From Swingsia samuiensis (GTDB taxonomy: Bacteria > Pseudomonadota > Alphaproteobacteria > Acetobacterales > Acetobacteraceae): a stretch of 64,000 nt of DNA. Below, one piece after another: positions 34,570 through 43,274 of the stretch; position 1 is the first letter of the stretch, and each line of letters begins with the position of its first letter. Below the pieces are notes generated by a model. It saw only the letters and a program-made list of their open reading frames with translations. It did not search any database and was not told where the DNA came from. The translations under genes were made by a program, and so were the position numbers. The stretch is from positions 1,804,001 through 1,868,000 of the forward strand of contig NZ_CP038141.1 in the NCBI RefSeq assembly GCF_006542355.1, in the 5' to 3' direction.

Positions 34570-35255
34570 AACGCTCTATTTTATTTGATACAGAAACAAC
34601 GGGGTTTGATCCTGAGCAGGGTGATCGGATTATTGAGATTGCGGCTTTGGAACTGATAGATGATTTGCCTTCAGGAAAACAGTTTCATGTCTTGATTCAT
34701 CCTGAACGTGATATTCCTGAAGAAGCCACAAAAGTTCATGGGTTTCGGATTGAGGATTTGGAAGGGAAACCCAAATTCGCAGAAATAGCAGAAGAGTTTT
34801 TAGGCTTTATTGGAGCCTCTCCCATGATCGCTCATAATGCGCGTTTTGACTTTAAGTTTGTTAATGCAGAGCTATCACGGGCTGGTTTTTCTGAGTTGGA
34901 TTATAAAAGCCGAGCGGTTGATACGGTTGAGATGGCTCGTAAGAAATTCCCGGGGCTCCCAGCAAGCTTGGATGCGTTGTGCCGACGCTTTAATATAGAT
35001 CTTTCTGAACGAGGAACACATAATGCATTGCTTGACTGCCGTTTGTTGGCCGATGTTTATCTGGAATTAATTGGCGGTCGTCAAAGAGGGCTGGGCTTGT
35101 CTGGCCCGGCACGCAACAGGAGGTCCTTGCAGGGGCAAGACACTTTGAGTGATCGGATACCAAGACAGATGACGCCACCAACCGCCGAAGAAATTGCGAT
35201 GCATGAAGCCTTTATTGATACGCTGAAAGACCCGGTTTGGCGTCGATCTGAATGA
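34566..35255 (+). CDS. dnaQ: DNA polymerase III epsilon subunit (proofreading exonuclease)
   Basis: A 229-residue 3'-5' exonuclease of the DnaQ DEDDh family. Exo I is FDTETTGFDP (Asp and Glu metal ligands), Exo II is IAHNARFDFKFVNAEL, and Exo III-epsilon is GTHNALLDCRLLADVYLEL with His and Asp. The C-terminal extension (about 175-229) is proline-rich and basic and would bind the alpha subunit. It overlaps coaE and the following glycosyltransferase gene by four bases each. Confidence 0.93.
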   Translation: MKRSILFDTETTGFDPEQGDRIIEIAALELIDDLPSGKQFHVLIHPERDIPEEATKVHGFRIEDLEGKPKFAEIAEEFLGFIGASPMIAHNARFDFKFVNAELSRAGFSELDYKSRAVDTVEMARKKFPGLPASLDALCRRFNIDLSERGTHNALLDCRLLADVYLELIGGRQRGLGLSGPARNRRSLQGQDTLSDRIPRQMTPPTAEEIAMHEAFIDTLKDPVWRRSE

Positions 35256-36163
35256 GAATTCTTTTTATTGCCTCTAATCGTTTAGGGGATGCTGTTATTT
35301 CGACGGGTATTTTGGATGCGTTACAAAAACGTTATCCTAAAGCGCTGTTTACCATAGTATGCGGCCCTGTCGCTGCCGGTGTATTTGAAGCTCATCCGCA
35401 ATGTGAGCGGCTTATTGTTATGGAAAAACAAAAATATGATCGGCATTGGATCGATTTATGGATGCAATGTATTTCCATCGCTTGGGTTTTAACGGTTGAT
35501 TTGAGGGGGTCTCTTTTAAGCGCTTTTTTATGGTCACGTCAGCGCATCATTGTAAGAGGTGGACGGCGAAAAGGACGAAAAATTGAGCAGCTTGCTCGTG
35601 CCTTGAAGTATGATACGGTTCCAATGCCACGGGTATGGATTTCACAACGCCAAAAAGAATATGCTGCCCGTATTCTGCCAGAAGGAAAGTGGCTTGCATT
35701 GGGGCCAACTGCGAATTGGGATGGGAAAATCTGGCCAGCTAATCGCTTTGTTGGGTTGGCTCAAGCGTTGCAAGAAAAGGGGTATCGTACGGTTGTGATC
35801 TACGGCCCGGGAGACCGGGAGCGTAGGATAGCACGTGCTGTTTTGCAGGATTTACCCCCAGATGCGATTGATTTAGGAGGAGACCATACAATTGGTGAGG
35901 TGGCGGCCCTTTTACAAAAATGTCAGTTGTTTGTAGGGAATGATTCAGGCTTGATGCATCTGGCCGCAGCAGCCGGTGTGCCAACGCTTGGTTTGTTTGG
36001 GCCATCAAAAATGTCTGAATACGCACCAGCGGGGGAAAGAGCGTATGCTATTGCAGCACCCGGTTTGGAGGGTGAGGCACCTATAGATGGATTGCAGATT
36101 AAAAATGTTGTGCAAGTGGCCTGCGATATTTTGAATAATCAGGCACAGTCTTTTAAAACGTAA
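35252..36163 (+). CDS. Glycosyltransferase family 9 (heptosyltransferase-like)
   Basis: A 303-residue GT-B enzyme similar to ADP-heptose:LPS heptosyltransferases. It opens with ILFIASNRLGDAVISTGILDAL, and FTIVCGP follows. The C-terminal nucleotide-sugar domain shows LALGPTANWDGKIWP, then the signature FVGNDSGLMHLAAAAGVPTL and LFGPSK. It likely adds a sugar to the lipopolysaccharide core at the inner membrane; donor and acceptor are not defined. The ATG overlaps the dnaQ stop by four bases, and a second glycosyltransferase follows. Confidence 0.88.
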   Translation: MRILFIASNRLGDAVISTGILDALQKRYPKALFTIVCGPVAAGVFEAHPQCERLIVMEKQKYDRHWIDLWMQCISIAWVLTVDLRGSLLSAFLWSRQRIIVRGGRRKGRKIEQLARALKYDTVPMPRVWISQRQKEYAARILPEGKWLALGPTANWDGKIWPANRFVGLAQALQEKGYRTVVIYGPGDRERRIARAVLQDLPPDAIDLGGDHTIGEVAALLQKCQLFVGNDSGLMHLAAAAGVPTLGLFGPSKMSEYAPAGERAYAIAAPGLEGEAPIDGLQIKNVVQVACDILNNQAQSFKT

Positions 36164-36179
36164 TGTGACCTAAGAGTTG

Positions 36180-37229
36180 ATGGAAGATCAGATTTTGTCA
36201 AAACGGAGAGCCCGCGTAGCACATGTTATGGCTGGTTCAGCACATGGTGGAGCTGAATTGTTTTTTGAACGTCTGTTGGCAGCACAGGCGCAGGATCAAC
36301 GGTTTGTTAAAGCTTTTATAAGGCGCAATAAAGAGCGTGAAAATCGGTTGCATGCAGCGCAGGTGACAACTCAAACATTTCGGTTTGGGGGAGCGCTGGA
36401 TGTTGGGACAAAATATCAGTTAAAATCAGCATTTCATAAATTTAAACCAGATATTGCGATCGCATGGATGAGCCGTGCGGCAAAAAAAATGCCATCTGGG
36501 TCTTGGGTGACAGCTGGGCGGCTTGGAGGGTATTATGACCTATCGAATTATAAAAATTGTCGGCATTTAATAGGGAATACAAGGGGTTTGGCACGGTGGA
36601 TGCGTGAGCAGGGCTGGCCATCGCAATATGTTCATTATCTGCCTAATTTTGCAAAAGATTTATCAAGAAGTGTTCCGGCGCGACCAGATTTTCTGCCTTC
36701 AGACGTTCCTTTTGTGTTGGCGTTAGGGCGCTTGCATCAGAATAAGGCTTTCGATGTTTTAATTCGAGCAATGACTTTTCTGCCCAAGGTTCATCTGGTT
36801 ATAGCTGGAGAGGGGCCGGAACGAAAAAATTTAGAAGAATTAATCATGAGAGAGAAATTAGCAGACCGGGTGTATCTTCCCGGGTGGGTGCAAGACACGA
36901 GTTCTTGGTTACGTGCGTGTGATGTTATGGTATGTTCTTCGCGCATTGAGCCTTTAGGTAACGTGGTGGTTGAAGGGCTTTCGGCGGGAGTGCCTGTTGT
37001 TGGAAGTAATATTCAAGGGCCGCAGGAAATTTTAGCTGAAACAGGAGATGGTTTATTAGCTGAGGTAGAAAATGAACGATCTTTTGCTCAGCAAATTCAA
37101 AAAATCCTGCATGACCCTGTGTTGGCGCAAACACTCCGGCATAATGGTCGTGTCCGTTTTGAACGTGAGTTTTCACAAGACGTTGTTATGAAGCACTGGT
37201 CTGAATTTCTGGACAAAGAAGTGAGCTGA
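36180..37229 (+). CDS. Glycosyltransferase family 4
   Basis: A GT-B glycosyltransferase of about 349 residues. The N-terminal ARVAHVMAGSAHGGAELFFERLL is the acceptor-domain start. The C-terminal donor domain has FVLALGRLHQNKAFDVLIRAM, VYLPGWVQD, and the E-x7-E motif EPLGNVVVEGLSAGVPVVGS. ATG at 36180 is used; TTG at 36177 is the alternative. Its position between the GT9 gene and an asparagine synthetase suggests a shared envelope polysaccharide pathway. The asnB gene starts three bases after the stop. Confidence 0.88.
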   Translation: MEDQILSKRRARVAHVMAGSAHGGAELFFERLLAAQAQDQRFVKAFIRRNKERENRLHAAQVTTQTFRFGGALDVGTKYQLKSAFHKFKPDIAIAWMSRAAKKMPSGSWVTAGRLGGYYDLSNYKNCRHLIGNTRGLARWMREQGWPSQYVHYLPNFAKDLSRSVPARPDFLPSDVPFVLALGRLHQNKAFDVLIRAMTFLPKVHLVIAGEGPERKNLEELIMREKLADRVYLPGWVQDTSSWLRACDVMVCSSRIEPLGNVVVEGLSAGVPVVGSNIQGPQEILAETGDGLLAEVENERSFAQQIQKILHDPVLAQTLRHNGRVRFEREFSQDVVMKHWSEFLDKEVS

Positions 37230-37232
37230 TTA

Positions 37233-38990
37233 ATGTGTGGAATTGCCGGAATTTCTTGTCTGCCAGGCTTTAAGCCCTCTGAAGAAGCTCTGGAGAAGAT
37301 GTCTCAAGCGCTTTTCCACCGAGGCCCTGATGGGGGTGGTCGTTTTGACTCGTCTAGTGCTGCATTAAGGCACAGACGTTTGTCAATCGTTGATATAGAA
37401 GGGGGGGCACAACCTTTTTTGTATCAAAACGGTGCTCTCGTTGCGAATGGCGAGATCTATAATGATCCAGAAATTCGGGAACAATTTTCCGATAGTTCTT
37501 TTTCTTCACATAGTGATTGTGAACCCCCTTTGCATCTGATGTTAAAAGATGGAGTGGGATATACGCATGCCTTACGCGGGATGTATGCTATTGCGGCATT
37601 AAAAGACGAGAAAGAACAACATGAGTTGCTTCTCTCGCGTGACCCTTTTGGCATTAAGCCTTTATATTTTGCTCATTATGATGAGGGAATTGCGTTTGCT
37701 TCAGAAGCTCAGGCTTTGCTTGTTGCAGGATTTGGCCAAAGAGAGGTTCGGGCGCAGGCGCGTAATGAGTTGCTGCAATTACAATTTACCGTTGGGCAAG
37801 AGACAATTTTCCCGGGGATACGTCGCTTGTTACCGGGAGAAACTATTCGTATTGTTAATGGTAAAATAGTAGAAAATTATCGTCGGAAGGCTACTTCTGA
37901 AGCCAAAAAGTTTGTTGGGCCTATGTCCGATCAGCAAGCGTTGCAGGAATTGGATAAAGCGCTTCTAGATAGTGTGCATGCTCATTTGCGGGCGGATGTT
38001 CCACGAGGTTTGTTTCTCTCTGGAGGGATTGATAGTTCAGCAATTTTAGTGGCGGGCCATAAACTTGGTCTTACACATCCCAGAACGTGGACTGCCCGTT
38101 TTGATGCGGGTTCTAATGATGAAACAGAGGCTGCAGCCGCTCTTGCTGCATCTGTAGGGGCCGAGCATCACGTCTTTACGATTACCGAACAGATGGTGTG
38201 GGATAATTTGCCAGCAATTGTAGCTTGTATGGATGATCCTGTTGCTGATTACGCGATTATTCCCACATGGCTTCTTGCGCGGGAAGCTCGAAAAGCAGTT
38301 ACGGTTATTTTAAGTGGTGAAGGAGGGGATGAGCTTTTTGCAGGCTATGGTCGCTATCGTCGTGCATTAAAGCCATGGTGGAAAGGCGGCCGTAAAACTT
38401 GGAAAACGGGAACCTTTGGGGCCACCTTTCCCAAGAAGGAGCGCCAATGGCGAGAAGGGCTCGCGAGAAAGGGTTTTTCACAAAAAACCTCTCGTTTGAA
38501 TGCAGTTCAGGCATTGGATATTGAAGAATGGCTCCCGAATGATCTCCTCCTAAAGTTGGATCGCTGCTTAATGGCTCATAGTCTAGAAGGGCGTACTCCT
38601 TTGTTGGATCCAGTTATTGCGAAGGCAGTATGGTCATTGCCAGATCAATTCAAAATCCGAGGCAAGTACGGAAAATGGTTGTTGCGCCAATGGTTGGCTC
38701 TCAATGCTCCCCACAGTAACCCTTTTGCAGAGAAGAAGGGATTTACGGTGCCTATTGGGGTGTGGATTGAGAAGAAAGCCGCTCAATTAGCTCCATTCGT
38801 TGCGCGACATCCAAGCTTGAAAGGCGTTATGACTGAGCAGGATATAACGCAGGTGTTTGAGCGAGCCTCTCAGCGGCGTTACGGTCGCCAGGCTTGGAGT
38901 TTATTGTTTTACGTATTGTGGTTTCGTCATCATGTTGAAGGGGTTCCTGTGGAGGGGGATACTTTTGATGTGTTGTCTTGTGCGGTTTAA
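37233..38990 (+). CDS. asnB: Asparagine synthetase, glutamine-hydrolysing
   Basis: A 585-residue amidotransferase. The N-terminal Ntn glutaminase starts MCGIAGIS with the nucleophile Cys2 and contains RHRRLSIVD and NGEIYND. The C-terminal ATP-dependent synthetase has the pyrophosphate loop LSGGIDSSAILVA, LSGEGGDELFAGYGRY and DRCLMAHSLEGRTPLLD. The domain order is that of AsnB. Placement directly after two glycosyltransferases is common for AsnB paralogues that amidate sugar acids in surface polysaccharides, so a role beyond asparagine supply is possible. Confidence 0.9.
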   Translation: MCGIAGISCLPGFKPSEEALEKMSQALFHRGPDGGGRFDSSSAALRHRRLSIVDIEGGAQPFLYQNGALVANGEIYNDPEIREQFSDSSFSSHSDCEPPLHLMLKDGVGYTHALRGMYAIAALKDEKEQHELLLSRDPFGIKPLYFAHYDEGIAFASEAQALLVAGFGQREVRAQARNELLQLQFTVGQETIFPGIRRLLPGETIRIVNGKIVENYRRKATSEAKKFVGPMSDQQALQELDKALLDSVHAHLRADVPRGLFLSGGIDSSAILVAGHKLGLTHPRTWTARFDAGSNDETEAAAALAASVGAEHHVFTITEQMVWDNLPAIVACMDDPVADYAIIPTWLLAREARKAVTVILSGEGGDELFAGYGRYRRALKPWWKGGRKTWKTGTFGATFPKKERQWREGLARKGFSQKTSRLNAVQALDIEEWLPNDLLLKLDRCLMAHSLEGRTPLLDPVIAKAVWSLPDQFKIRGKYGKWLLRQWLALNAPHSNPFAEKKGFTVPIGVWIEKKAAQLAPFVARHPSLKGVMTEQDITQVFERASQRRYGRQAWSLLFYVLWFRHHVEGVPVEGDTFDVLSCAV

Positions 38991-39018
38991 TATTTTTTAA
39001 GAGAGATAAGGAAAAAAG

Positions 39019-40338
39019 ATGCATTACGATTTGATCATACGTGGTGGAAAATGTGTTTTCCCATGGGGTGAGAGTGAAGCAGATATTGGGGTTCATAACG
39101 GCCGAATAGCGTCTTTATCTGTGTCGCATCAGGATGAAGCTGATCAGATTATTGATGCAAAAGGGTTACATGTTCTCCCTGGTTTGATCGATAGCCATGT
39201 TCATTTGCGTGACCCTGGGAATGCAGCTGTTGAAACATTGGAGACGGGGACCCGCGCGGCTGCATTAGGAGGGGTAACAACCGTTTTTGATATGCCCAAT
39301 ACGTCTCCGAGTGTGACAGATAAGAAAATGTTGGATTGGAAACGTGAGCATATTAGCCAAGTCGCTCATGTTGATGTGGGTATGTATATTGGTGCAACCC
39401 GAGAGAACACACCAGATTTAGCTATGTTGGAGCAACAGCCCGGTGTGTGTGCCATTAAGGTTTTTGCAGGGTCTTCTACCGGCGATTTAATGATTGAAGA
39501 TGATGCTGGGATTGAAGCTGTTATGCGGTCTGGCCATCGTCGAGTGTGCTTTCATTCAGAAGACGAATATCGTTTGCAAGAACGCAAATCGATGTTTCAT
39601 GAAGGCCAGCCTTACGAGATGCATAGTGTATGGCGGGACGTGGAGTGCGCTTTCTTAGGAACACGCCGTATTATGGCGATAGCGCGTAAGACAGGCCGTC
39701 CAGCGCATATTTTACATACATCCACGGCTGAAGAATTAGAGTATTTGGCTGAATATAGAGATGTTTCCACTGTTGAGGTGCTGGTTAATCATCTTACGCA
39801 AGTTGGGCCGGAATGTTACGAAAAGCTGGGAGGCCTCGCTGTAATGAATCCTCCTTTGCGGGATCGTTATCATTACGAAGCAAGTTGGAAGGCCGTGCAG
39901 GATGGTCGTGTGGATGTGGTTTCATCCGATCATGCTCCGCACCCTCTGGAAGCAAAAAAACGCCCATGGCCGACATGTCCCGCCGGGTTAACAGGCGTAC
40001 AGACGATTGTTCCTGTGATGTTGGACCATGTGAATGCAGGGCGTTTGTCCTTGGCGCGTCTTGTGGATGTGATGGCTGCTGGTCCTGCTCGTGTTTATGG
40101 ACTGCAAACAAAAGGTCGTTTGGCGGTTGGGTTTGATGCAGACTTCACTTTGGTCGATATGAAGGCCCAGCGCGAAATTACCAATGATTGGATTGTCTCC
40201 CCGGCGGGTTGGACGCCTTTTGATGGGACCACAGTTCAAGGGTGGCCTATGGCGACCATTGTTCGTGGAACGGTTGTTATGAAAAATAATGAGGTTATTG
40301 GTAACGCGACGGGACGCTTTGCCAAATTTGCGCCTTGA
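39019..40338 (+). CDS. pyrC: Dihydroorotase
   Basis: A 439-residue metal-dependent amidohydrolase (class I dihydroorotase), which closes the ring in pyrimidine synthesis. Metal ligands are H60 and H62 (IDSHVHLRDPG), the carboxylated lysine in AIKVFAGSSTGDL, His in VCFHSED, His in AHILHTST and Asp in SSDHAPHPLEAK. The RDPG and substrate-binding FDMPNT motifs distinguish dihydroorotase from allantoinase and hydantoinase. It follows asnB after 28 bases and ends at a hairpin. Confidence 0.9.
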   Translation: MHYDLIIRGGKCVFPWGESEADIGVHNGRIASLSVSHQDEADQIIDAKGLHVLPGLIDSHVHLRDPGNAAVETLETGTRAAALGGVTTVFDMPNTSPSVTDKKMLDWKREHISQVAHVDVGMYIGATRENTPDLAMLEQQPGVCAIKVFAGSSTGDLMIEDDAGIEAVMRSGHRRVCFHSEDEYRLQERKSMFHEGQPYEMHSVWRDVECAFLGTRRIMAIARKTGRPAHILHTSTAEELEYLAEYRDVSTVEVLVNHLTQVGPECYEKLGGLAVMNPPLRDRYHYEASWKAVQDGRVDVVSSDHAPHPLEAKKRPWPTCPAGLTGVQTIVPVMLDHVNAGRLSLARLVDVMAAGPARVYGLQTKGRLAVGFDADFTLVDMKAQREITNDWIVSPAGWTPFDGTTVQGWPMATIVRGTVVMKNNEVIGNATGRFAKFAP

Positions 40339-40340
40339 TC

Positions 40341-40363
40341 TGCGCTTAGGCGCACATATTTTT
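40341..40363 (+). terminator. Short terminator after the dihydroorotase gene
   Basis: TGCGC (40341-40345) and GCGCA (40350-40354) form a compact 5-bp stem with a TTAG loop, followed by CATATTTTT. It begins three bases after the stop codon. Confidence 0.5.
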
Positions 40364-40384
40364 GATGCGAGAAAGTAGAATATT

Positions 40385-40756
40385 ATGATTCGACGTGTGG
40401 TAGTGGTGTGTGGATTGGCATTATTAATGTCTGGTAGTTCTTTCGCGGCCGAATCAAACTGGTCTGCCTCTAAATGTGGTGCAGAACCTGCTATGCCAGT
40501 TATTAAAGTTGGTACGGTTGCGCAGTATAATGAGAGCGTTGATCGTGTGACGGCATACGAGAAGCAGGCACGGACGTATAATGCTTGTGTTTCAACTCAG
40601 GCAAATCGGGAAGAAACCGCAATCAGCCAAGAGGCTAGTGCGCGAATCTCTCATATTCATGCAGGAAGTGCTGCTGTGCAGGCTCGCATTGCTGCAACTT
40701 TTCAAAAACTTTCTGCAACATTAACGGCGGCAGGTCGTAAACTCGGACATCATTAA
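40385..40756 (+). CDS. Small secreted helical protein of unknown function
   Basis: A 123-residue protein with a clear signal peptide (hydrophobic 4-16, cleavage after SSFA-AES near residue 22). The mature part is mostly alpha-helical, rich in Ala, Thr, Gln and Glu, with two cysteines (KCGAEP and NACVSTQ) that could form a disulfide. It ends AAGRKLGHH. No family is recognised. It stands alone and is convergent with the next small lipoprotein gene, only four bases apart. Confidence 0.7.
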   Translation: MIRRVVVVCGLALLMSGSSFAAESNWSASKCGAEPAMPVIKVGTVAQYNESVDRVTAYEKQARTYNACVSTQANREETAISQEASARISHIHAGSAAVQARIAATFQKLSATLTAAGRKLGHH

Positions 40757-40760
40757 GAGA

Positions 40761-41060
40761 TTAAAGCCCCATTCTTTCTTGATTTTGTAAAGGAGTCAGG
40801 GAAGTGGGGCCTTCATAAGTTTGATGGGCAACGTTTGGCATGAGGTCTGGTCTTGCCCAACAAGTTGTTCCTTCAAAGCCTGTTGTACAGTATGGCTGTG
40901 GTGGTGGTGGCCCGACAGGGCGAGAGCAGAAGCTTTCATCGTCATAAAGATACGCGGTATTACAGTCTTTTTGCGTTAAGGCCGAAGCTATTCGGTCAGG
41001 CGCACACCCGCTTAAAGGCATTAAAAGTGCAAAAAGAGAGGGTATGGGTTTAAACTTCAT
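40761..41060 (-). CDS. Small lipoprotein of unknown function
   Basis: A 99-residue protein with a lipoprotein signal peptide (LFALLMPLSGC, lipobox LSGC, Cys19). The mature part is Pro- and Cys-rich (KDCNTAYLYDDESFCSRPVGPPPPQPYC, in parts, and GTTCWARPDLMP), with five cysteines after the lipidated one. No catalytic motif is seen. It is probably a cell-envelope protein; its gene converges on the secreted helical protein gene. Confidence 0.65.
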   Translation of the reverse strand: MKFKPIPSLFALLMPLSGCAPDRIASALTQKDCNTAYLYDDESFCSRPVGPPPPQPYCTTGFEGTTCWARPDLMPNVAHQTYEGPTSLTPLQNQERMGL

Positions 41061-41211
41061 ATGAAAGAGTATGGGATGTAAACGTTAAAGAGTGCTTAAA
41101 ATTATTTATTTAAGCATGAAATGTCGGTTTAATGCTGGAAGCGTTTGCCGCAAACGGCTGGCTCTTGTATGGTCGGCATAATTTATTGAGACTGATCCAA
41201 CAGGGGACCTA

Positions 41212-41892
41212 GTGGCGGACGATTTCATCACCGAGGTGAACGAAGAGCTTCGACTACAACGTATTCGTGCAGCAACCCGTCGATTTGGCGTCGTTATTGC
41301 AGGCGTTGTTGTGATTGGGGCAATTGGGGGCGGCATTTGGGGGTGGAAAGTTCATTCCCAGAAACAAATGCAGCAAGTTGCCTCTCAGCAATATTTCACT
41401 GCAATGGCTTCTTTAGCGGATGCAAATCACGATAAGGCTACAATTATACAGGCTGAAAACACTTTTCAGAATCTGGCTCTTCATGGCCCGACAGGTGTTC
41501 GTTCTTACGCTGCTTTACGCCTTGCAGACTTGAAAATGCACAATCATGATTCGGCGGCTGCATTAACCATGTGGAATAATGTGGCGCATGATACGAGTGC
41601 AGAGAAACCATTGAGAGATCTGGCGCGGTATATGGCGCTGAATGCCCAAATTAATACGGCACCGGCAAAAGACTTAAGAAGCGGCTTTGAAGCTTTGATT
41701 CAGAGCGGTGGAGCATGGGTCTTTTTAGCACAGGAAGGCTTGGTTGCGTTGGACTTGCGTCCGGATGCTACCTCTGGTCAAAAGAAAGAAGCGCGTCGTT
41801 TATTGACGCAACTTGTTGAAAGTAGTGAAGCGCCTGAGGGTGTGCGTAATCGTGCACAGGCTCTTCTTGAAACCCTTGGAGATGCTGGTTGA
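41212..41892 (+). CDS. YfgM-like TPR membrane protein
   Basis: A 226-residue protein with one membrane anchor near the N-terminus (about 27-45, VVIAGVVVIGAIGGGIWGW) and a periplasmic helical region of TPR-like repeats (YFTAMASLADAN, SYAALRLADLKM, RDLARYMALNAQIN). This layout matches YfgM (TPR_21 family), a SecYEG-associated chaperone partner whose gene lies just upstream of bamB and der. The start is GTG 41212 with AGGGGA a few bases upstream. The stop overlaps the bamB ATG (TGATG). Confidence 0.82.
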   Translation: MADDFITEVNEELRLQRIRAATRRFGVVIAGVVVIGAIGGGIWGWKVHSQKQMQQVASQQYFTAMASLADANHDKATIIQAENTFQNLALHGPTGVRSYAALRLADLKMHNHDSAAALTMWNNVAHDTSAEKPLRDLARYMALNAQINTAPAKDLRSGFEALIQSGGAWVFLAQEGLVALDLRPDATSGQKKEARRLLTQLVESSEAPEGVRNRAQALLETLGDAG

Positions 41893-43274
41893 TGCGTGAT
41901 CGTTCATCTATGGACCGTCGTTCATGGTTAAAAGCTGCTTGTTCAGGTGTTGCTTTGACAGCACTTGGTGGGTGTGGCCTATTTGAGAGCGATAAAAAGC
42001 CTGTATTAGCAGGACGTCGCGTTGATGTTCTTTCAACAGGTGCTGGTTTAACTGTAGACCCAGAAGACCATACCCCCATTAATCTTCCTGCTGTTCAACC
42101 GGTGGATCATTGGTTCCAGTCTGGGTATGGGGCAGATCATGAAGCGGTTAATGCTGCTGGGGGAGGGTTTCATTTAAAATGGAGCCGTTCGATTGGTGCA
42201 GAGGTTAGCCCCGATAACTTTCTCTCCAGTATTGCAATATTGCCTAATAACCGTGGGGCGATCCAATCTCCTCCTGTTATTGGGAATGGTCGTATCTTCA
42301 CTACAGATGCACAAGGTGTTGTAAAAGCATGGACGTGGCCGGGAATGAACCGGTTATGGACCCGTCAGCCAGCGCCTCATGGTTCCCGTTCGACTAATAT
42401 TGGTGGGGGGACCGCGCTTGATGGGGACACCCTTTATATTGTGGATGGTGTAGCCCAAGCTGTAGCGGTGGATGCAGCGACGGGTAAGCAAAAATGGGCT
42501 GTTGACCTAGGAACGCCTGGGCGCTCTGCTCCAACAGTTGCTGATGGCTTGGTTGTGTTTGGCACGATTGATGAGCGTCTTTTTGCCTTGGATGCTGCGA
42601 CAGGCCGTCAAATATGGACCTATCAAGCGACGACGGCAGATACCGTCATTTTCGGTCAGTCTTCCCCTGCTATCCAGAATGGTGTGATTCTGGCCGGCTT
42701 TGGAAGTGGTGATTTAGTGGCATTGCGTGCCACCTCTGGCGAAGTTGTGTGGAGCGATAGTCTTGGTGGTTCCAATGGTATGGGAGCAATGCTTGATTTC
42801 TCCTGTATTCGTGGGGCACCTGTCATTAAAGATGGCACGGCTTATGCTATTTCCATGTCACGTGTTCTTGTAGCGATTGATATGCATTCAGGCCGCCGCT
42901 TATGGGAGCGTGAAGTAAGTGGACAGACACCACTATGCATCTGCGGTGACTGGATTTTTGTGCTTTCGACAGACCAACAACTTGCATGTCTCGATCGTTT
43001 GTCTGGGCATGTGCGCTGGATTACGCAGTTGCGTCGTTTCCGTAAGGAACAAGCTCAAAAAGGAGTTGTGGACTGGGTTGGTCCTCTCCTTGTAAATGGT
43101 AAGCTCGTTTGCTTCTCAACACTTCCAGAAGAAGGAATGGTTGTTGTCGATGCAGTGACGGGAAATATTGATTTAAAACAGAAGACACCAGCTTCATGTG
43201 AAGTGCAGCCAATCGTATGCGATGGGCTTGTTCTGGCATTGTCGCAGGATGCTGTCTTGCGAGCATATGGCTGA
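41892..43274 (+). CDS. bamB: Outer membrane protein assembly factor BamB-like lipoprotein
   Basis: A 460-residue lipoprotein built of PQQ-type beta-propeller repeats. The signal region has WLKAACSGVALTALGGC with the lipobox LGGC. Repeats are visible as AVAVDAATGKQKWAVDLG, LFALDAATGRQIWTYQ, LVALRATSGEVVWSD, LVAIDMHSGRRLWERE and LACLDRLSGHVRWI. BamB is the scaffold of the outer membrane beta-barrel assembly machine. The ATG at 41892 overlaps the upstream stop by one base. Its own stop overlaps der, the classic yfgM-bamB-der order. Confidence 0.88.
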   Translation: MRDRSSMDRRSWLKAACSGVALTALGGCGLFESDKKPVLAGRRVDVLSTGAGLTVDPEDHTPINLPAVQPVDHWFQSGYGADHEAVNAAGGGFHLKWSRSIGAEVSPDNFLSSIAILPNNRGAIQSPPVIGNGRIFTTDAQGVVKAWTWPGMNRLWTRQPAPHGSRSTNIGGGTALDGDTLYIVDGVAQAVAVDAATGKQKWAVDLGTPGRSAPTVADGLVVFGTIDERLFALDAATGRQIWTYQATTADTVIFGQSSPAIQNGVILAGFGSGDLVALRATSGEVVWSDSLGGSNGMGAMLDFSCIRGAPVIKDGTAYAISMSRVLVAIDMHSGRRLWEREVSGQTPLCICGDWIFVLSTDQQLACLDRLSGHVRWITQLRRFRKEQAQKGVVDWVGPLLVNGKLVCFSTLPEEGMVVVDAVTGNIDLKQKTPASCEVQPIVCDGLVLALSQDAVLRAYG

